Positions 31,198-40,961 of a stretch of DNA of 64,000 nucleotides are shown piece after piece. The notes beneath the pieces were generated by a model. The model ran no database searches. It was not told the DNA's origin and worked only from the letters and a program-made list of their open reading frames with translations. The stretch is from Tropicimonas aquimaris (GTDB lineage Bacteria > Pseudomonadota > Alphaproteobacteria > Rhodobacterales > Rhodobacteraceae), in assembly GCF_042676185.1 (NCBI RefSeq), contig NZ_JBHTJT010000060.1, forward strand, positions 62,001-126,000, in the 5' to 3' direction. The translations under genes and the position numbers were made by a program. Position 1 is the first letter of the stretch. Every line of letters starts with the position of its first letter.

Positions 31198-33552
31198 CTA
31201 CGAGACCTCGCAAAGGGCCTGCGCGCCTCTGGCATGGCTCAGTGGACGGGTTGGCCGGATGTCGACCCAGCCGGCCTTCTGCATGTCCCTGACACCAGGG
31301 GCCTTGTCCAACGCCTTGTCCAGCAGCGCCTGGGGTGCAGCGACCCGGACCGAAAGGCGCAAGGGCTCATGGACCGCACGGCCCTCCAGAGTGGTGCCTT
31401 GAAGCGATGGTCCGCCGCGCAGAGCGCCGGAAGTGCCATCCAGCAGGCCGAACCCGCCGACGACATTGTGGAGGAGCTTGTTCCCGCTGCTGAAGGCTTC
31501 AGGGGCGACGGTGGCCCCGTAATACTGCAGGTTGATCCACGCCGCCACGCAGACCGGCCCGCCGAGGATCTGCGCCAGCCAGCTGCCGTCGGGGTCCCGT
31601 GTCGCGTCGTAGTCGTGCAGGAAGGCCTTCCCGGCGAGGTCTCGGCCCCGCGTCAGGGACCGTGGTGCGGCAACGAACCATCGACACCCGGCAAGCCCCC
31701 ATTCGACACGGGTCTGTGCCCAGTCACGTCCGCGCAGCGCCAGGGCATCGGGCTCCGTGCATCCGGGCAACAGGACCGCCCGCTCCGCGCGCGCGAAGGC
31801 GCCTGCGCGTTCCAGCGCGAGTTCGAGCGACCTGACAGAGGGCCGGTACCGATCGCCGACGGAATCCCTGTTGAAAAGCACGACGCTGTCGGTCGCGGTG
31901 TCGTGGCTTGCGGCGAGGAATACCGTTGTCGCCGGGATTTCGATGCCCTTGGCGGCAAGCCTCCGGCGCACCGGCGTCTCGTTGAGCAGCCGCGCCAGAA
32001 CCCGTGCATTTGTCGCCCCGCCATGACCGCCACAGGCGCCGCATTGGAGCAGTCCCGATTGCGCATCGTTCGTGACATGCGCCTCGTGTCCGACAAGAAC
32101 GACGAGCGGTGCGAAGGGTCCGGTCAGGCCCATGGTGCGCAGGGCAGCTTCCGCGGCCACGGCAGCCTCCGGGTCGGAAGGATCAAGCATCAGACGCGGT
32201 GCCGGACCATCGTCGAGGGCTGTTTGGGATTGTCCGGCGGACGCCGAGAACAGATCTCCAATCCGCAACAGGCCGGCCGCCTCCACGAAGGCAAAGCTCG
32301 ACACGGCCGCCCTTGAGAAGCGCGAAATGGCCCGGCGTGTCCGGCCGCGGATGCGCAGGGCGACATCGTCACCGGAGGCTACATGTGACCCGAGCGCGGG
32401 ACTCAGCAGAACCGGGCAAAGCGCCTCGCTCTCGTTCGAGGCGGCTGGTCGATGATCGAGCGTGAGGCCAAAGAATCCCGCGGCGCCGTGGGTTCGGATA
32501 TCCGGTGCAACCGTTTCGAGCGCCCGGCGGTAGCGCTCCGACCGCACGTCGATGCAAAAGACCAGTTGCGCCGAGGTCTCGCTCGCGGGTTCCTGCCCGG
32601 CTCTCTGAGCAAGCAGTTTGTCGAGCTGCCGGCCCGAGGCTATCTCCGATGCCCTGAGCAGAACCGCATCAATCACATGATCCATGCGGGGGCGGATCGG
32701 CTGGCGATGCCGCAGGCACGCCTCGCCCCAGCCGTCGGCGATGGCGGCGCCGAACTGGGCATAAAGCGCCTGTTCCCAGACCAGACGGATGGTCAACATG
32801 TCACAGAGCGTGCCGTCGGTCTCGCCCGCGAGTTCCGCCTCCCAGGAGAGGTGGCGCGCATGACCGGCCCAGCCGCCCATGTCCCAAAGCAATCGCCGAA
32901 AGACCCCGGGAGCGGCCTCTGCATCGATGCCGAGCGCCGCGCAGGCTTCGCCCAGGGCGCGCCAGGGGTTCCGGTCGGTCTGGCTCACCAGATCGGCAAA
33001 GCCGGCGCAACCGAGGATTTCCGGGGTCAGGTCGTGAGTTGCCCAGTCCCGCCAATCCGCCCAGGCCGACCTGCGGGGCGCGCGTGTCCAAAGCGCCTGA
33101 CCGCGGTCGAAATACCCCTGTGCCCAGGCGCCGAGGCGTTCCGTCACAATGCCGGGCCAATCCGTCCAGCTCGTCTCTCCGGCCAGATCGGCAACGGTCG
33201 GTGTCGCGACGGGCGGCGGCGGGGTTTCCCGAAGCGCGGCCAGGATGGAGGGAAGCGGAACATCGTTCTGCGGTGAGAGCTCCGCCAGGGCCCGCGCAAT
33301 GTCGGCCTCCGTCACCTCGCCAGCTGCGATCCGCTCCGCGTGCTCCGTCCGATCGGGGAATATCCGCAAGCCGGCCGCGCGCTCGAACCGCGCGGCCGCG
33401 AGTGCGACCGGCGTCTTGGCCTCACCGTGGAACGGGTTCACTGCTACGGCGCGGTCAAGGGGGAAGAGCGGAGAGATCTCCCGTGCCGCTGTCTCGGCCG
33501 CGGTGATGAAACGAAGCAGTTCGGGCGTGAAGTCGTCGTGCTTGATGAACAT
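31198..33552 (-). CDS. dabA: DabA: inorganic-carbon uptake, beta-carbonic-anhydrase-like subunit
   Basis: The 784-residue DUF2309/DabA family protein has the zinc ligands of the carbonic-anhydrase-like site: C333 and D335 in FCIDVRSE, H489 in VGHEAHV and C504 in LLQCGACGG. With DabB it forms a membrane-associated complex thought to hydrate CO2 to bicarbonate in one direction, using the proton or sodium gradient. It starts 3 bases after dabB. With form IA RuBisCO nearby it supplies Ci for fixation. Family members run about 780-1100 residues, so this is a short form. Confidence 0.93.
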   Translation of the reverse strand: MFIKHDDFTPELLRFITAAETAAREISPLFPLDRAVAVNPFHGEAKTPVALAAARFERAAGLRIFPDRTEHAERIAAGEVTEADIARALAELSPQNDVPLPSILAALRETPPPPVATPTVADLAGETSWTDWPGIVTERLGAWAQGYFDRGQALWTRAPRRSAWADWRDWATHDLTPEILGCAGFADLVSQTDRNPWRALGEACAALGIDAEAAPGVFRRLLWDMGGWAGHARHLSWEAELAGETDGTLCDMLTIRLVWEQALYAQFGAAIADGWGEACLRHRQPIRPRMDHVIDAVLLRASEIASGRQLDKLLAQRAGQEPASETSAQLVFCIDVRSERYRRALETVAPDIRTHGAAGFFGLTLDHRPAASNESEALCPVLLSPALGSHVASGDDVALRIRGRTRRAISRFSRAAVSSFAFVEAAGLLRIGDLFSASAGQSQTALDDGPAPRLMLDPSDPEAAVAAEAALRTMGLTGPFAPLVVLVGHEAHVTNDAQSGLLQCGACGGHGGATNARVLARLLNETPVRRRLAAKGIEIPATTVFLAASHDTATDSVVLFNRDSVGDRYRPSVRSLELALERAGAFARAERAVLLPGCTEPDALALRGRDWAQTRVEWGLAGCRWFVAAPRSLTRGRDLAGKAFLHDYDATRDPDGSWLAQILGGPVCVAAWINLQYYGATVAPEAFSSGNKLLHNVVGGFGLLDGTSGALRGGPSLQGTTLEGRAVHEPLRLSVRVAAPQALLDKALDKAPGVRDMQKAGWVDIRPTRPLSHARGAQALCEVS

Positions 33553-33555
33553 CTC

Positions 33556-35151
33556 TCAGAGCTCCTTGAGGCGGGTCGCGGAATTTTGGACGGTGGCTGG
33601 CGTGGGCCGATTGGCCCAGGCGCCGACGAGGCGGTCAGTCAGGGCGTTGAGGTAGAGGCCATTGGCGAGGTGGATGCGGAGGCCTCGCGCGGCCGGATGC
33701 GCCGACCAGACCGGCAAAAGCGCCTGCACCACTGCGAGCGTGCCAAAGCTGACAAGCGTCAGCGCGATCAGCCCCCACTCCAGCGGTCCGGCAACCGGCG
33801 TGGGTGGCAGGGCGCCATTGGTCAGGGTCTGCGCCAGCCACTGGAAGGCGAAGTATCCAGTAGCGAAGAGGGCCGAGGCGCGCGCCGTCGCGACGCCGAG
33901 CGCGCGCGGCGCTTCGTCGGCCAGCCCCTGAGCCACCAGGTAGGCAATGCCGAGGACCAGGATCGCGCCGAGGGCCACCGCCTGGGGGGATTTCTCGACC
34001 AGCCCGAGCGGCAGGCCGACCAGCAGGTAGATCGCCAGCGCGATGCCCATGGCGCGGGAGACCGCCCGAGCGCCGGGGATCGCCACCGGACCAAGCCGAC
34101 GCGCTGACTGGACCGTCTTGGCAGCCTCCGCTGCGGTCAGGAAGGCATGGGACTTGTAGAGCGCGTGGGCGACGATGTGGAGCAGGGCCAGCGCGAAGAG
34201 GCCGAAGCCGCATTGCAGCACCATGAAGCCCATCTGGGAGATCGTCGACCAGGCCAGAGCGGTCTTTGCCGCCGGTTGGGTCAGCATCACCAAAGCGCCC
34301 ACCAGCGCCGAGAAACCGCCGATCATCACCAGCGCCGCAAGCACCGCCGGAGCCCCGAGCATCACATCGGCAAAGCGGATCAACAGGAAGCCTCCGGCAT
34401 TGACGACGCCGGCATGCAGCAGGGCAGAGACAGGCGTGGGCGCTTCCATCACCTCGGTCAGCCAGCCATGCGCCGGCAGCAGCGCCGACTTCAAGATCGC
34501 TGCCAGGGCCAGGAAGCCGGCCGCGGCGATGGCGGGGAGTGGCAGCTTGCCAGCGCGGGCCGCATCGGCAATGGCAGCGATCTCGGAAGTGCCATAGGCG
34601 AGGACCAGCAAGCCGGAGGCCGCCAGCAGGGCAAGGTCGGCGCCGCGGGACACGAGGGTCTTCTTGCGTGCCGCGCGCTGCGCGCCCGGCCGGTCGGGAT
34701 AGAACAGCAAAAGACGATGCACGCCCATGCCCACCATCGCCCATCCGAGCAAGAGCTGCGCCAGGTGCCCGGCGGAAACCAGCAGCATGACACCGGCGAG
34801 CGTCACGCTGAGCCAACCGGTGAACCGCCCCTCGCCAGGCTCGCCGTGCAGATGGGTGGCCGAGAAGCGCAGGATCACCAGGGCCAGCCCGCTCGTCAAA
34901 AGCAGCATTGCGACCGAAACGATGTCCAGGCGCACCGACAGACCCAGCTCACCGACGCCCAGCACCGGAGAGGTGGTCGGGCCGGTCAAGGGGAGCGCGG
35001 CGGCCGCCACGACAGATAGGCCGAATGCCAGCACTGCCGCTCTCTCCGGGCCGCGCGGCGGTTGGTCCGGCATGCGTGTTTCCTTGAACCGCAGGGTGCC
35101 GGCAGCCAGCACGGCGAGCGGTGCGAACAAGATACAAAGGGCGGCAATCAC
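33556..35151 (-). CDS. dabB: DabB: NuoL/MrpA-like membrane partner of DabA
   Basis: The 531-residue, strongly hydrophobic protein is of the proton-conducting antiporter family, with about 13-14 membrane segments. It contains the TM7-8 motif KSALLPAHGWLTEVMEAPTP and the TM5-region LLLGWAMVGMGVHRLLLFYPDR typical of DabB, where the NuoL-type Glu is not kept. The start is GTG 35151 with AGGAGAT upstream. It is the first gene of the dabBA operon, divergent from a LysR gene. It anchors DabA and couples CO2 hydration to ion flow. Confidence 0.92.
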   Translation of the reverse strand: MIAALCILFAPLAVLAAGTLRFKETRMPDQPPRGPERAAVLAFGLSVVAAAALPLTGPTTSPVLGVGELGLSVRLDIVSVAMLLLTSGLALVILRFSATHLHGEPGEGRFTGWLSVTLAGVMLLVSAGHLAQLLLGWAMVGMGVHRLLLFYPDRPGAQRAARKKTLVSRGADLALLAASGLLVLAYGTSEIAAIADAARAGKLPLPAIAAAGFLALAAILKSALLPAHGWLTEVMEAPTPVSALLHAGVVNAGGFLLIRFADVMLGAPAVLAALVMIGGFSALVGALVMLTQPAAKTALAWSTISQMGFMVLQCGFGLFALALLHIVAHALYKSHAFLTAAEAAKTVQSARRLGPVAIPGARAVSRAMGIALAIYLLVGLPLGLVEKSPQAVALGAILVLGIAYLVAQGLADEAPRALGVATARASALFATGYFAFQWLAQTLTNGALPPTPVAGPLEWGLIALTLVSFGTLAVVQALLPVWSAHPAARGLRIHLANGLYLNALTDRLVGAWANRPTPATVQNSATRLKEL

Positions 35152-35249
35152 GGTCGATCTCCTTCGGGAACGGTACCGACGGATATGATGGACGCGCCGA
35201 GGGAAGAAAAATACAATGATTGGGATGAAACGTTCTGTTTAGGTGAACG

Positions 35250-36119
35250 ATGTCCGTGCTGAACTACAACCACCTGCGCTACTTTCATGCTGTTGCGCAT
35301 GAGGGGAACCTGACGCGCGCGGCCGAACGGCTGAACCTGTCGCAATCGGCGCTCTCGACGCAGATCCGGGCGCTGGAGGCGCGGCTGGGCCACGATCTGT
35401 TCGAGCGGCGTGGCCGCGCACTGCATCTGACAGAAGCGGGCCGGATCGCGCTGGAACATGCCGACGCGATCTTTGCAGCCGGACGCGACCTTCTGGACAC
35501 GCTCGGCCAGACGGGTCAGATGCGGCGGGCCTTTCGGGTGGGTGCCGAGGCAACATTGTCCCGTAACTTCCAGATGCGTTTCCTTGCCCCGCTGGTGGGA
35601 CGTCGCGACACCGATCTGGTGCTCCGCTCCGGCAAACTGGGAGAACTGCTCGAAGGACTGCGCGCCCATGCCCTGGACGTGATCCTTGCCACGACGCCGC
35701 CGCCCGATGACGCCCTCGGGCGGTTCGAGGCGCATCTGCTCTCCGAGCAGCCGGTCGCCATTGTCGGGTCCGGGGTGCGAATGGCGGGCAGCCTGTCCGA
35801 GGTGCTGAGCCGCGAACCGATGATCCTGCCTGCCCGCGGCTCGGAGATGCGCACCGGGTTCGACGCGCTCGCCAACCGGCTCGACGTGCGGTGCGAGATT
35901 GCCGCCGAGATCGAGGACATGGCGATGATGCGCCTGATGGTGCGGGCCGATATGGGGGTGGCCCTCGTTCCACCCGTCGTTGTGGCAGACGAACTTGCCT
36001 CCGGCCAGTTGTTGGAGCACCCCGAGGCGACCGGTCTCACGGAGCGGTTCTGGGCCGTCACTTTCCCGCGCCGCTTCCGCAACCCTCTGGTGCGTAAGCT
36101 CATCGAAGCAGGTCTGTGA
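35250..36119 (+). CDS. LysR-type regulator, likely of dabBA and/or the mrp-like operon
   Basis: The 289-residue LysR protein has its helix-turn-helix at about residues 6-62 (EGNLTRAAERLNLSQSALST) and a NhaR-like effector domain with SGKLGELLEGL and EIEDMAMMRLMVRADMG. It is divergent from dabB across 98 bases. It ends on the same hexamer as the mrp-like operon: TGATCA (36117-36122) supplies both convergent stop codons. NhaR-like regulators sense sodium or alkali, which would fit control of the ion-driven transporters on either side; that is inference. Confidence 0.85.
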   Translation: MSVLNYNHLRYFHAVAHEGNLTRAAERLNLSQSALSTQIRALEARLGHDLFERRGRALHLTEAGRIALEHADAIFAAGRDLLDTLGQTGQMRRAFRVGAEATLSRNFQMRFLAPLVGRRDTDLVLRSGKLGELLEGLRAHALDVILATTPPPDDALGRFEAHLLSEQPVAIVGSGVRMAGSLSEVLSREPMILPARGSEMRTGFDALANRLDVRCEIAAEIEDMAMMRLMVRADMGVALVPPVVVADELASGQLLEHPEATGLTERFWAVTFPRRFRNPLVRKLIEAGL

Positions 36120-37817
36120 TCATTGCGAGGCAGCCTCCGGCGGTACATCGGGAGGCGCGGCCTCCGGCGACGGAAGCAGCGCGAAGAGCGCCAGAGCCGC
36201 GGTCATTCCGAGGATTGCCAGCGAGCCGCTTTCGGGCCGGTGCAGTCTCCGACGGTTGCGGCGCAGCACCAATCCACGACCGTTGCGCGGCGGGGGCGGC
36301 AGGGCCAGCAACGGCTCCGGCTCGGGCACCCGATTGAACAGTCCCAGGACTTCGCCGGGTGCAGGCGGGTCGATCCGCAGACGGGTCACGCGCGCCAGAG
36401 CGATCGCCAGGAGCGCAAATGCACCCGCCATTGCGACAGGCAGGAAATCCACCGCCTTCACGCTCACGCTCGCCAAGACGGGCACCGGCGCGAGCGACAT
36501 GCCAAGGCCTGAGACCAGGACAAGCCCGAACCAGGGAAGAACCACGTCCTTCGGAACGGCGGGCTTGTGCTTGGCCTGAGCGAGCAGCAGGAGCGCGCGA
36601 AACATCAACAGCGCCGTGCCGAGACTTGCGGCAAAGAGCGCAGGGCCGAGCCAGAGAGTCCAGCCCTCTGGCAGCCCCGAAAGCGCGGCTTTCAAGGCGC
36701 CCTTGGCCACGAAACCGCCCGTGCCGGGCAGCCCGGCGAGCGCCAGCGCCGGCAGCGCCAAGGCAAGCACAACGGCCACCCGATGTCCGCCACGCGTCGA
36801 GGCCCAGACCGCCGGAACGCCAAGAAAGAGCGCGGCCTTGGAAAAGGCATGCACCGTGGCCAGCAGTATCAACGCCGGAGCGATCAGCGGCCAGCTTTCC
36901 GGCGCAGCCAGCGCCGCGGCGAGGCCGAGCGCCATCAGGCTCATCTGACCGATGCTCGAATAGGCCAGAACAGCTTTGGGATCGCTCTGCACGAGGCCGA
37001 AGCCCGGGGCAAGCACAAGCCCGGCCAGCGCCATCGCGGCAAGGGCGGTGGCGGCGGCGGGCCATGTGGCCTCGCCCAGCGGCAGGACAATCATCAGCCC
37101 GAAGAGCCCGGCCTTCAGCATCGCCCCGGAGAGCACCGCACTCGCCGGGGCGGGGGCTGCGGAATGGGCCAGCGGCAGCCAGAAGTGCAATGGCACCGCC
37201 CCAAGCTTGACCAGCAGACCGGCCGCGGCGAGGCCGATGGCCAGCGAAGGCACGGCCTTGGAGGCCATCGCGGAGAGCGCCAGCTCGCCGGTCGCGAAGG
37301 CGCCGATCGCCAGACCGGCAAAAAGCGCGACCTCGCCGGCCACCGCGAAGGTGATGTAGACCCGCCCAGCAAAACGTTGAGCGGCCCCGCCGCCATGCAG
37401 TACAAGCCCCCAGGAGGCGAGGCTCATCAACGAGAAAAAGGTGTAGAAGGAGGCCATGTCCTGCGCGACGAGCAGGCCGAAATTGCCGGTCATGGAGAGC
37501 AGGAAACAGGCGAGGAAACGGTCGCGCAACGGGTCGTCGGTGAGAAGACGTACCGCCTGCCAGCCGGCGAGGCCCCAGAGCACGGCACTGAAGAAGAGGA
37601 ACGCAGCGCCCGTGTCTGTCAGCGCAAACTCGGTACCGAGGAGCAGCCAGTCGAGACGAACCGGCATCGGGCCGGTGGAGGCCGTCGCCGCCAGAAGCGC
37701 CGGAAGTGCGGCGACCGGCAACAGGCTGCGCAGCATCGGACGGGCCTGCGGCAGAACGAATGCTAGCAGCAATGCGAGCGGGGCGGCAGGAACCAGCCAG
37801 AGGGGAAGCGCGATCAT
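36120..37817 (-). CDS. MrpD/NuoM-like antiporter subunit, third copy
   Basis: The protein is 565 residues from ATG 37817, overlapping the upstream stop by 4 bases. It is a proton-conducting-transporter family protein with KLGAVPLHFWLPLAHSAAPA (TM7 Lys), AYSSIGQMSLMALG and ALFLGVPAVW, then a long Pro/Arg-rich cytoplasmic tail and a final membrane segment. In TM5, FYTFFSLMSLASW has Ser where NuoM/MrpD have the conserved Glu, so its ion path is altered. It is the last gene of the eight-gene operon. It may replace the canonical MrpA, which is absent. Confidence 0.82.
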   Translation of the reverse strand: MIALPLWLVPAAPLALLLAFVLPQARPMLRSLLPVAALPALLAATASTGPMPVRLDWLLLGTEFALTDTGAAFLFFSAVLWGLAGWQAVRLLTDDPLRDRFLACFLLSMTGNFGLLVAQDMASFYTFFSLMSLASWGLVLHGGGAAQRFAGRVYITFAVAGEVALFAGLAIGAFATGELALSAMASKAVPSLAIGLAAAGLLVKLGAVPLHFWLPLAHSAAPAPASAVLSGAMLKAGLFGLMIVLPLGEATWPAAATALAAMALAGLVLAPGFGLVQSDPKAVLAYSSIGQMSLMALGLAAALAAPESWPLIAPALILLATVHAFSKAALFLGVPAVWASTRGGHRVAVVLALALPALALAGLPGTGGFVAKGALKAALSGLPEGWTLWLGPALFAASLGTALLMFRALLLLAQAKHKPAVPKDVVLPWFGLVLVSGLGMSLAPVPVLASVSVKAVDFLPVAMAGAFALLAIALARVTRLRIDPPAPGEVLGLFNRVPEPEPLLALPPPPRNGRGLVLRRNRRRLHRPESGSLAILGMTAALALFALLPSPEAAPPDVPPEAASQ

Positions 37818-39286
37818 AGGTACTCCAGGGAAACGATGAAGCGTGTCCAGCCGAGCGGGCTGAAGGGGGCGCTGGCCAGCAGGCCGGCGGCAAGGACCAG
37901 AGTTGCGGTGGTGGCGGGCGGGATCGCCAGCATCCAGCCGATGCGGCGACCGGGCGTCGCGGTCTCGGGCGGGGCGAGAAACCAGCCGCGATAGAGGATC
38001 GGCAGGAAATACGCGGCGTTGAGGAGGCTGGAACCGGCGAGCAACGCAATCACCATCGGCTGGCCGGCATCGAGACCGCCGGCGCCAAGATACCATTTGC
38101 TCACGAAACCGGCGAGCGGCGGGATGCCGATCATGCCAAGCGCGCCGACGGTGAAGGCGAGCATGGCGCCGGGCATCCGCTTGCCCATCCCGTTCATGGC
38201 CCTGACGGTCTTGACCCCCTCGCCTTCAGCAAAGTTTCCGGCGGCAAGGAACAGAGTGATCTTCATGATCCCTTGGTGAACGAGATGAGCAAGCCCACCG
38301 ATCGCCGCCACTGGCGAGATCAGGGCCACGCCGAGGGTGATGTAGCTCACCTGGCTCACGGTCGAGTAGGCCAGCCGCTTCTTCAGGTCGTCCTGGGTCA
38401 GGGCACGCAGCGAGCCCCAGAGGATTGTCACCGCGGCAAGCGCCGCCAGCGGCGCGGACAGGCCCATCGCCTGCACGGTTTCGACGCCGTAGACATCATA
38501 GACGATCCGCATGATGCCGAAGGCGCCCGCCTTGACCACCGCGACCGCATGGAGCAGCGCGCTAACCGGTGCGGGCGCGACCATGGAGAGCGGCAACCAG
38601 CCATGAAGCGGCACCAGCGCCGCCTTGACGCCGACGCCGGCGATCAGCAGTACGAAGATCGCCGTCAACGCCACCGGCGCCGTCTCCGGCAGATCGCCGA
38701 GAACGCCGCGCGGTTCGAAAGGCACTTCGCCGGCCAGCGAATAGAGCCAGATCGTTCCAAGTGTCAGAGCCAGCCCGCCGCCCAGCGTGTAGGCGAGGTA
38801 GATACGCCCAGCCCGGTGCGCCTCGGACGTGCCGCGGTGGACGACCAGCGGCCATGTCGCCAGCGTCAGCAGCTCGAAGAACACCAGGAAGGTGAGGAGA
38901 TTGCCGGCCATCGCGATGCCGACCGTCGAGGCGACGCAGAGGCTGAAGAAGCCGAAGAACCGGCTGCGATCGGTGCCGCCCTCGAGGTAGCCGACGGCAT
39001 AGATCGTGGTCAGCAGCCAGAGAACGGAAGAGAGCGCGAGGAAGAGGACCGAGAGCGCGTCGGATTGCAGGTGCAACTCCAAGCCGGGCGCGATGGCATG
39101 GCGAAGATCAAACTCGGCGCCCCGGGTCACTTCCCAGGACAGCCATACCACCAGCGCGACCTTGAGGGTGGCGGCCGCGAGGTTGACACCGGTGCGCAGG
39201 CGCCGGGCGCCGTCTGGCATCAGCAGGATGACCGGAGCCACACCAAGAGAAGTCATCAGGATGGCGAGCGGCAGGAACTGGCTCAT
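37814..39286 (-). CDS. MrpD/NuoM-like antiporter subunit, second copy
   Basis: The protein is 490 residues from ATG 39286 (AAGGAG-type site). The family motifs are intact: TM5 Glu in VFFELLTLATWPLVV, TM7 Lys/His in GVKAALVPLHGWLPLSMVAPAPVSALLHA, and AYSTVSQVSYITLG. By similarity to Mrp and complex I it is a proton-translocating antiporter-like subunit. It overlaps neighbours by 4 bases on both sides. Confidence 0.87.
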   Translation of the reverse strand: MSQFLPLAILMTSLGVAPVILLMPDGARRLRTGVNLAAATLKVALVVWLSWEVTRGAEFDLRHAIAPGLELHLQSDALSVLFLALSSVLWLLTTIYAVGYLEGGTDRSRFFGFFSLCVASTVGIAMAGNLLTFLVFFELLTLATWPLVVHRGTSEAHRAGRIYLAYTLGGGLALTLGTIWLYSLAGEVPFEPRGVLGDLPETAPVALTAIFVLLIAGVGVKAALVPLHGWLPLSMVAPAPVSALLHAVAVVKAGAFGIMRIVYDVYGVETVQAMGLSAPLAALAAVTILWGSLRALTQDDLKKRLAYSTVSQVSYITLGVALISPVAAIGGLAHLVHQGIMKITLFLAAGNFAEGEGVKTVRAMNGMGKRMPGAMLAFTVGALGMIGIPPLAGFVSKWYLGAGGLDAGQPMVIALLAGSSLLNAAYFLPILYRGWFLAPPETATPGRRIGWMLAIPPATTATLVLAAGLLASAPFSPLGWTRFIVSLEYL

Positions 39287-40692
39287 GCGAAGGAGGTCTC
39301 CAGGAGAGTGAGCGGAAGGGCGGCGGCAAGGCCGAGCAGCAGCGCGCCGGTGGCGAGGCCGAGGGCGACGACATCGCCGGTTCGCCAGGGCAGGCTTCGA
39401 GCCGTTTCCGCGACATGCGGCCCGCCACGCAGGCAGCGCGAGACGACCCGCACCAGGTAGGCGGCGGAGAGCGCGGTGCCGAGCAGGATGAGCGCGACCC
39501 AATGGGCGGCGCCCGCCTCTATCAGCCCGTCGATCAGGATCCACTTGCCGATGAACCCGGCCGTGGGCGGCAGGCCTATCAGGCTGATCGCGGCGATGGC
39601 GAAGGCGAATTCCGCTGGCCCCGGCCGCAAGGATTCTCGGTTCAGGCCGGAGATCCGGTCGTGCCCGAGCGCGTCTGCGATCCGTCCGACCGCGAGGAAC
39701 ATCGCCGCCTTGGCGAGCGCATGCGAGAGCATCAGGAGCGCCGCGGCCTGCCAGAGACCGGTCTGGAGCGGATCGCCGGCAACCCCGATGGCAAGCGCGA
39801 TCAACCCGATCTGCGCCACAGTGGAATGGGCCACCAGAAGCTTGAGCCGCTCGGCCCGCAGCGCGTTCCAAGCGCCCCAGAGCATCCCGCCCGCACCGAG
39901 GATCGCCAGGACGCTCCGCAGGAACTCCGCCCCCGCGCCGCCTTCCAGCGAGAGACGCAGGACGAGGTAGAGCGCACCTTTCACGACAAGCGCGGAAAGC
40001 AAGGCACTCGCAGCCGGCGTGGCGCTGGAATGCGCCGCGGGCATCCAGAAATGCAGCGGGAATAGAGCGGCCTTCACGACCAGACCGGCGACGATCAGCG
40101 CCAGCGCGATCCGGCCGCTGCCGCCTTGCGTCAGCATGGCAACCGCCTCCAGATCCACCCGGCCGGTGACCGAGTAGCAAAGCGCGATGCCGAGCAGGAC
40201 CAGCAGGCTGCCGACCAGCCCGGCGGTCAGGTAGTCGAACGCGGCACGCAGCGCGGCCGGTGTCCCTGCGAGCGCCGTCAGACCCACGGCGGCAAGGCCG
40301 AGGATTTCGAAGGCAACGTAAAGATTGAAAAGATCGGACGACAGGAACAACCCGTTGAGCGCCCCCAAAGTCGCCAGCCAGAGCGACCAGAAGTCGGCGC
40401 GGACGGAACCGGTGGCGGCCTGAAGGCTCACCGCAACGGCGACAAGGGCAGTCATGGCGAGCATGACCGCGGCGAGGCCGTCGGCGACAAAGGCGATGCC
40501 GAGCGGCGAGATCCAGCCGCCGATCGGTTGGACGACAGGGCCGGAACGTAGAATGGCAATGCAGAGGCTCAGCACCAGAAGAGCGTTCAGCACGGTCGCC
40601 AGAATCCCGAGTGGGGCCGCCCGGTAGGGCAATCCGGCGGCAAGCGTGGCGGCGAGAAATGGCAGCAGCACAAGTAGCGATATGTCACTCAT
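39283..40692 (-). CDS. MrpD-like antiporter subunit, first copy
   Basis: The protein is 469 residues from ATG 40692. It has TM5 Glu in VAFEILGLAAVGL, TM7 Lys in KAALFPLHFWMPAAHSSATPA and AHSTVAQIGLIALA, with about 14 membrane segments. Its position immediately after the MrpC-like gene is that of canonical MrpD. Its start overlaps mrpC by 8 bases and its end overlaps the next MrpD-like gene by 4. Confidence 0.88.
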   Translation of the reverse strand: MSDISLLVLLPFLAATLAAGLPYRAAPLGILATVLNALLVLSLCIAILRSGPVVQPIGGWISPLGIAFVADGLAAVMLAMTALVAVAVSLQAATGSVRADFWSLWLATLGALNGLFLSSDLFNLYVAFEILGLAAVGLTALAGTPAALRAAFDYLTAGLVGSLLVLLGIALCYSVTGRVDLEAVAMLTQGGSGRIALALIVAGLVVKAALFPLHFWMPAAHSSATPAASALLSALVVKGALYLVLRLSLEGGAGAEFLRSVLAILGAGGMLWGAWNALRAERLKLLVAHSTVAQIGLIALAIGVAGDPLQTGLWQAAALLMLSHALAKAAMFLAVGRIADALGHDRISGLNRESLRPGPAEFAFAIAAISLIGLPPTAGFIGKWILIDGLIEAGAAHWVALILLGTALSAAYLVRVVSRCLRGGPHVAETARSLPWRTGDVVALGLATGALLLGLAAALPLTLLETSFA

Positions 40693-40960
40693 GGCCCACC
40701 TCCGCGACACGCTCGGCAAGCGCCAGAAGCACGGCGGTGACGCCCACCAGAACGACGATTCCCGTGAGAATGAACGCTTGCGGAACGGCATCGGTGCCCC
40801 CTTCCCCTCGCCCGGCCACAAGCAGCAGCATGGCGATCCCGATCCCGAGAACGTTGAGCGAGAGCACCCGCATCAGCAGGTCGGCGCTTGTGGCGAGCCG
40901 GAAGAGGGCAAGGCCGATCAGGCCGGCCCCTGCGCAAAGAAAGGCAAATTCCGAGATCAT
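40685..40960 (-). CDS. mrpC: MrpC/NuoK-like subunit
   Basis: The protein is 91 residues from ATG 40960. It has three membrane segments with the MrpC/NuoK pattern (LSLNVLGIGIAMLLLV, then AFILTGIVVLVGVTAVLLALAE). It is shorter than usual (about 110) because the N-terminus is trimmed. ATG 40960 lies 1 base beyond the upstream stop. It contributes to the ion channel between antiporter subunits. Confidence 0.85.
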   Translation of the reverse strand: MISEFAFLCAGAGLIGLALFRLATSADLLMRVLSLNVLGIGIAMLLLVAGRGEGGTDAVPQAFILTGIVVLVGVTAVLLALAERVAEVGHE

Positions 40961-40961
40961 G

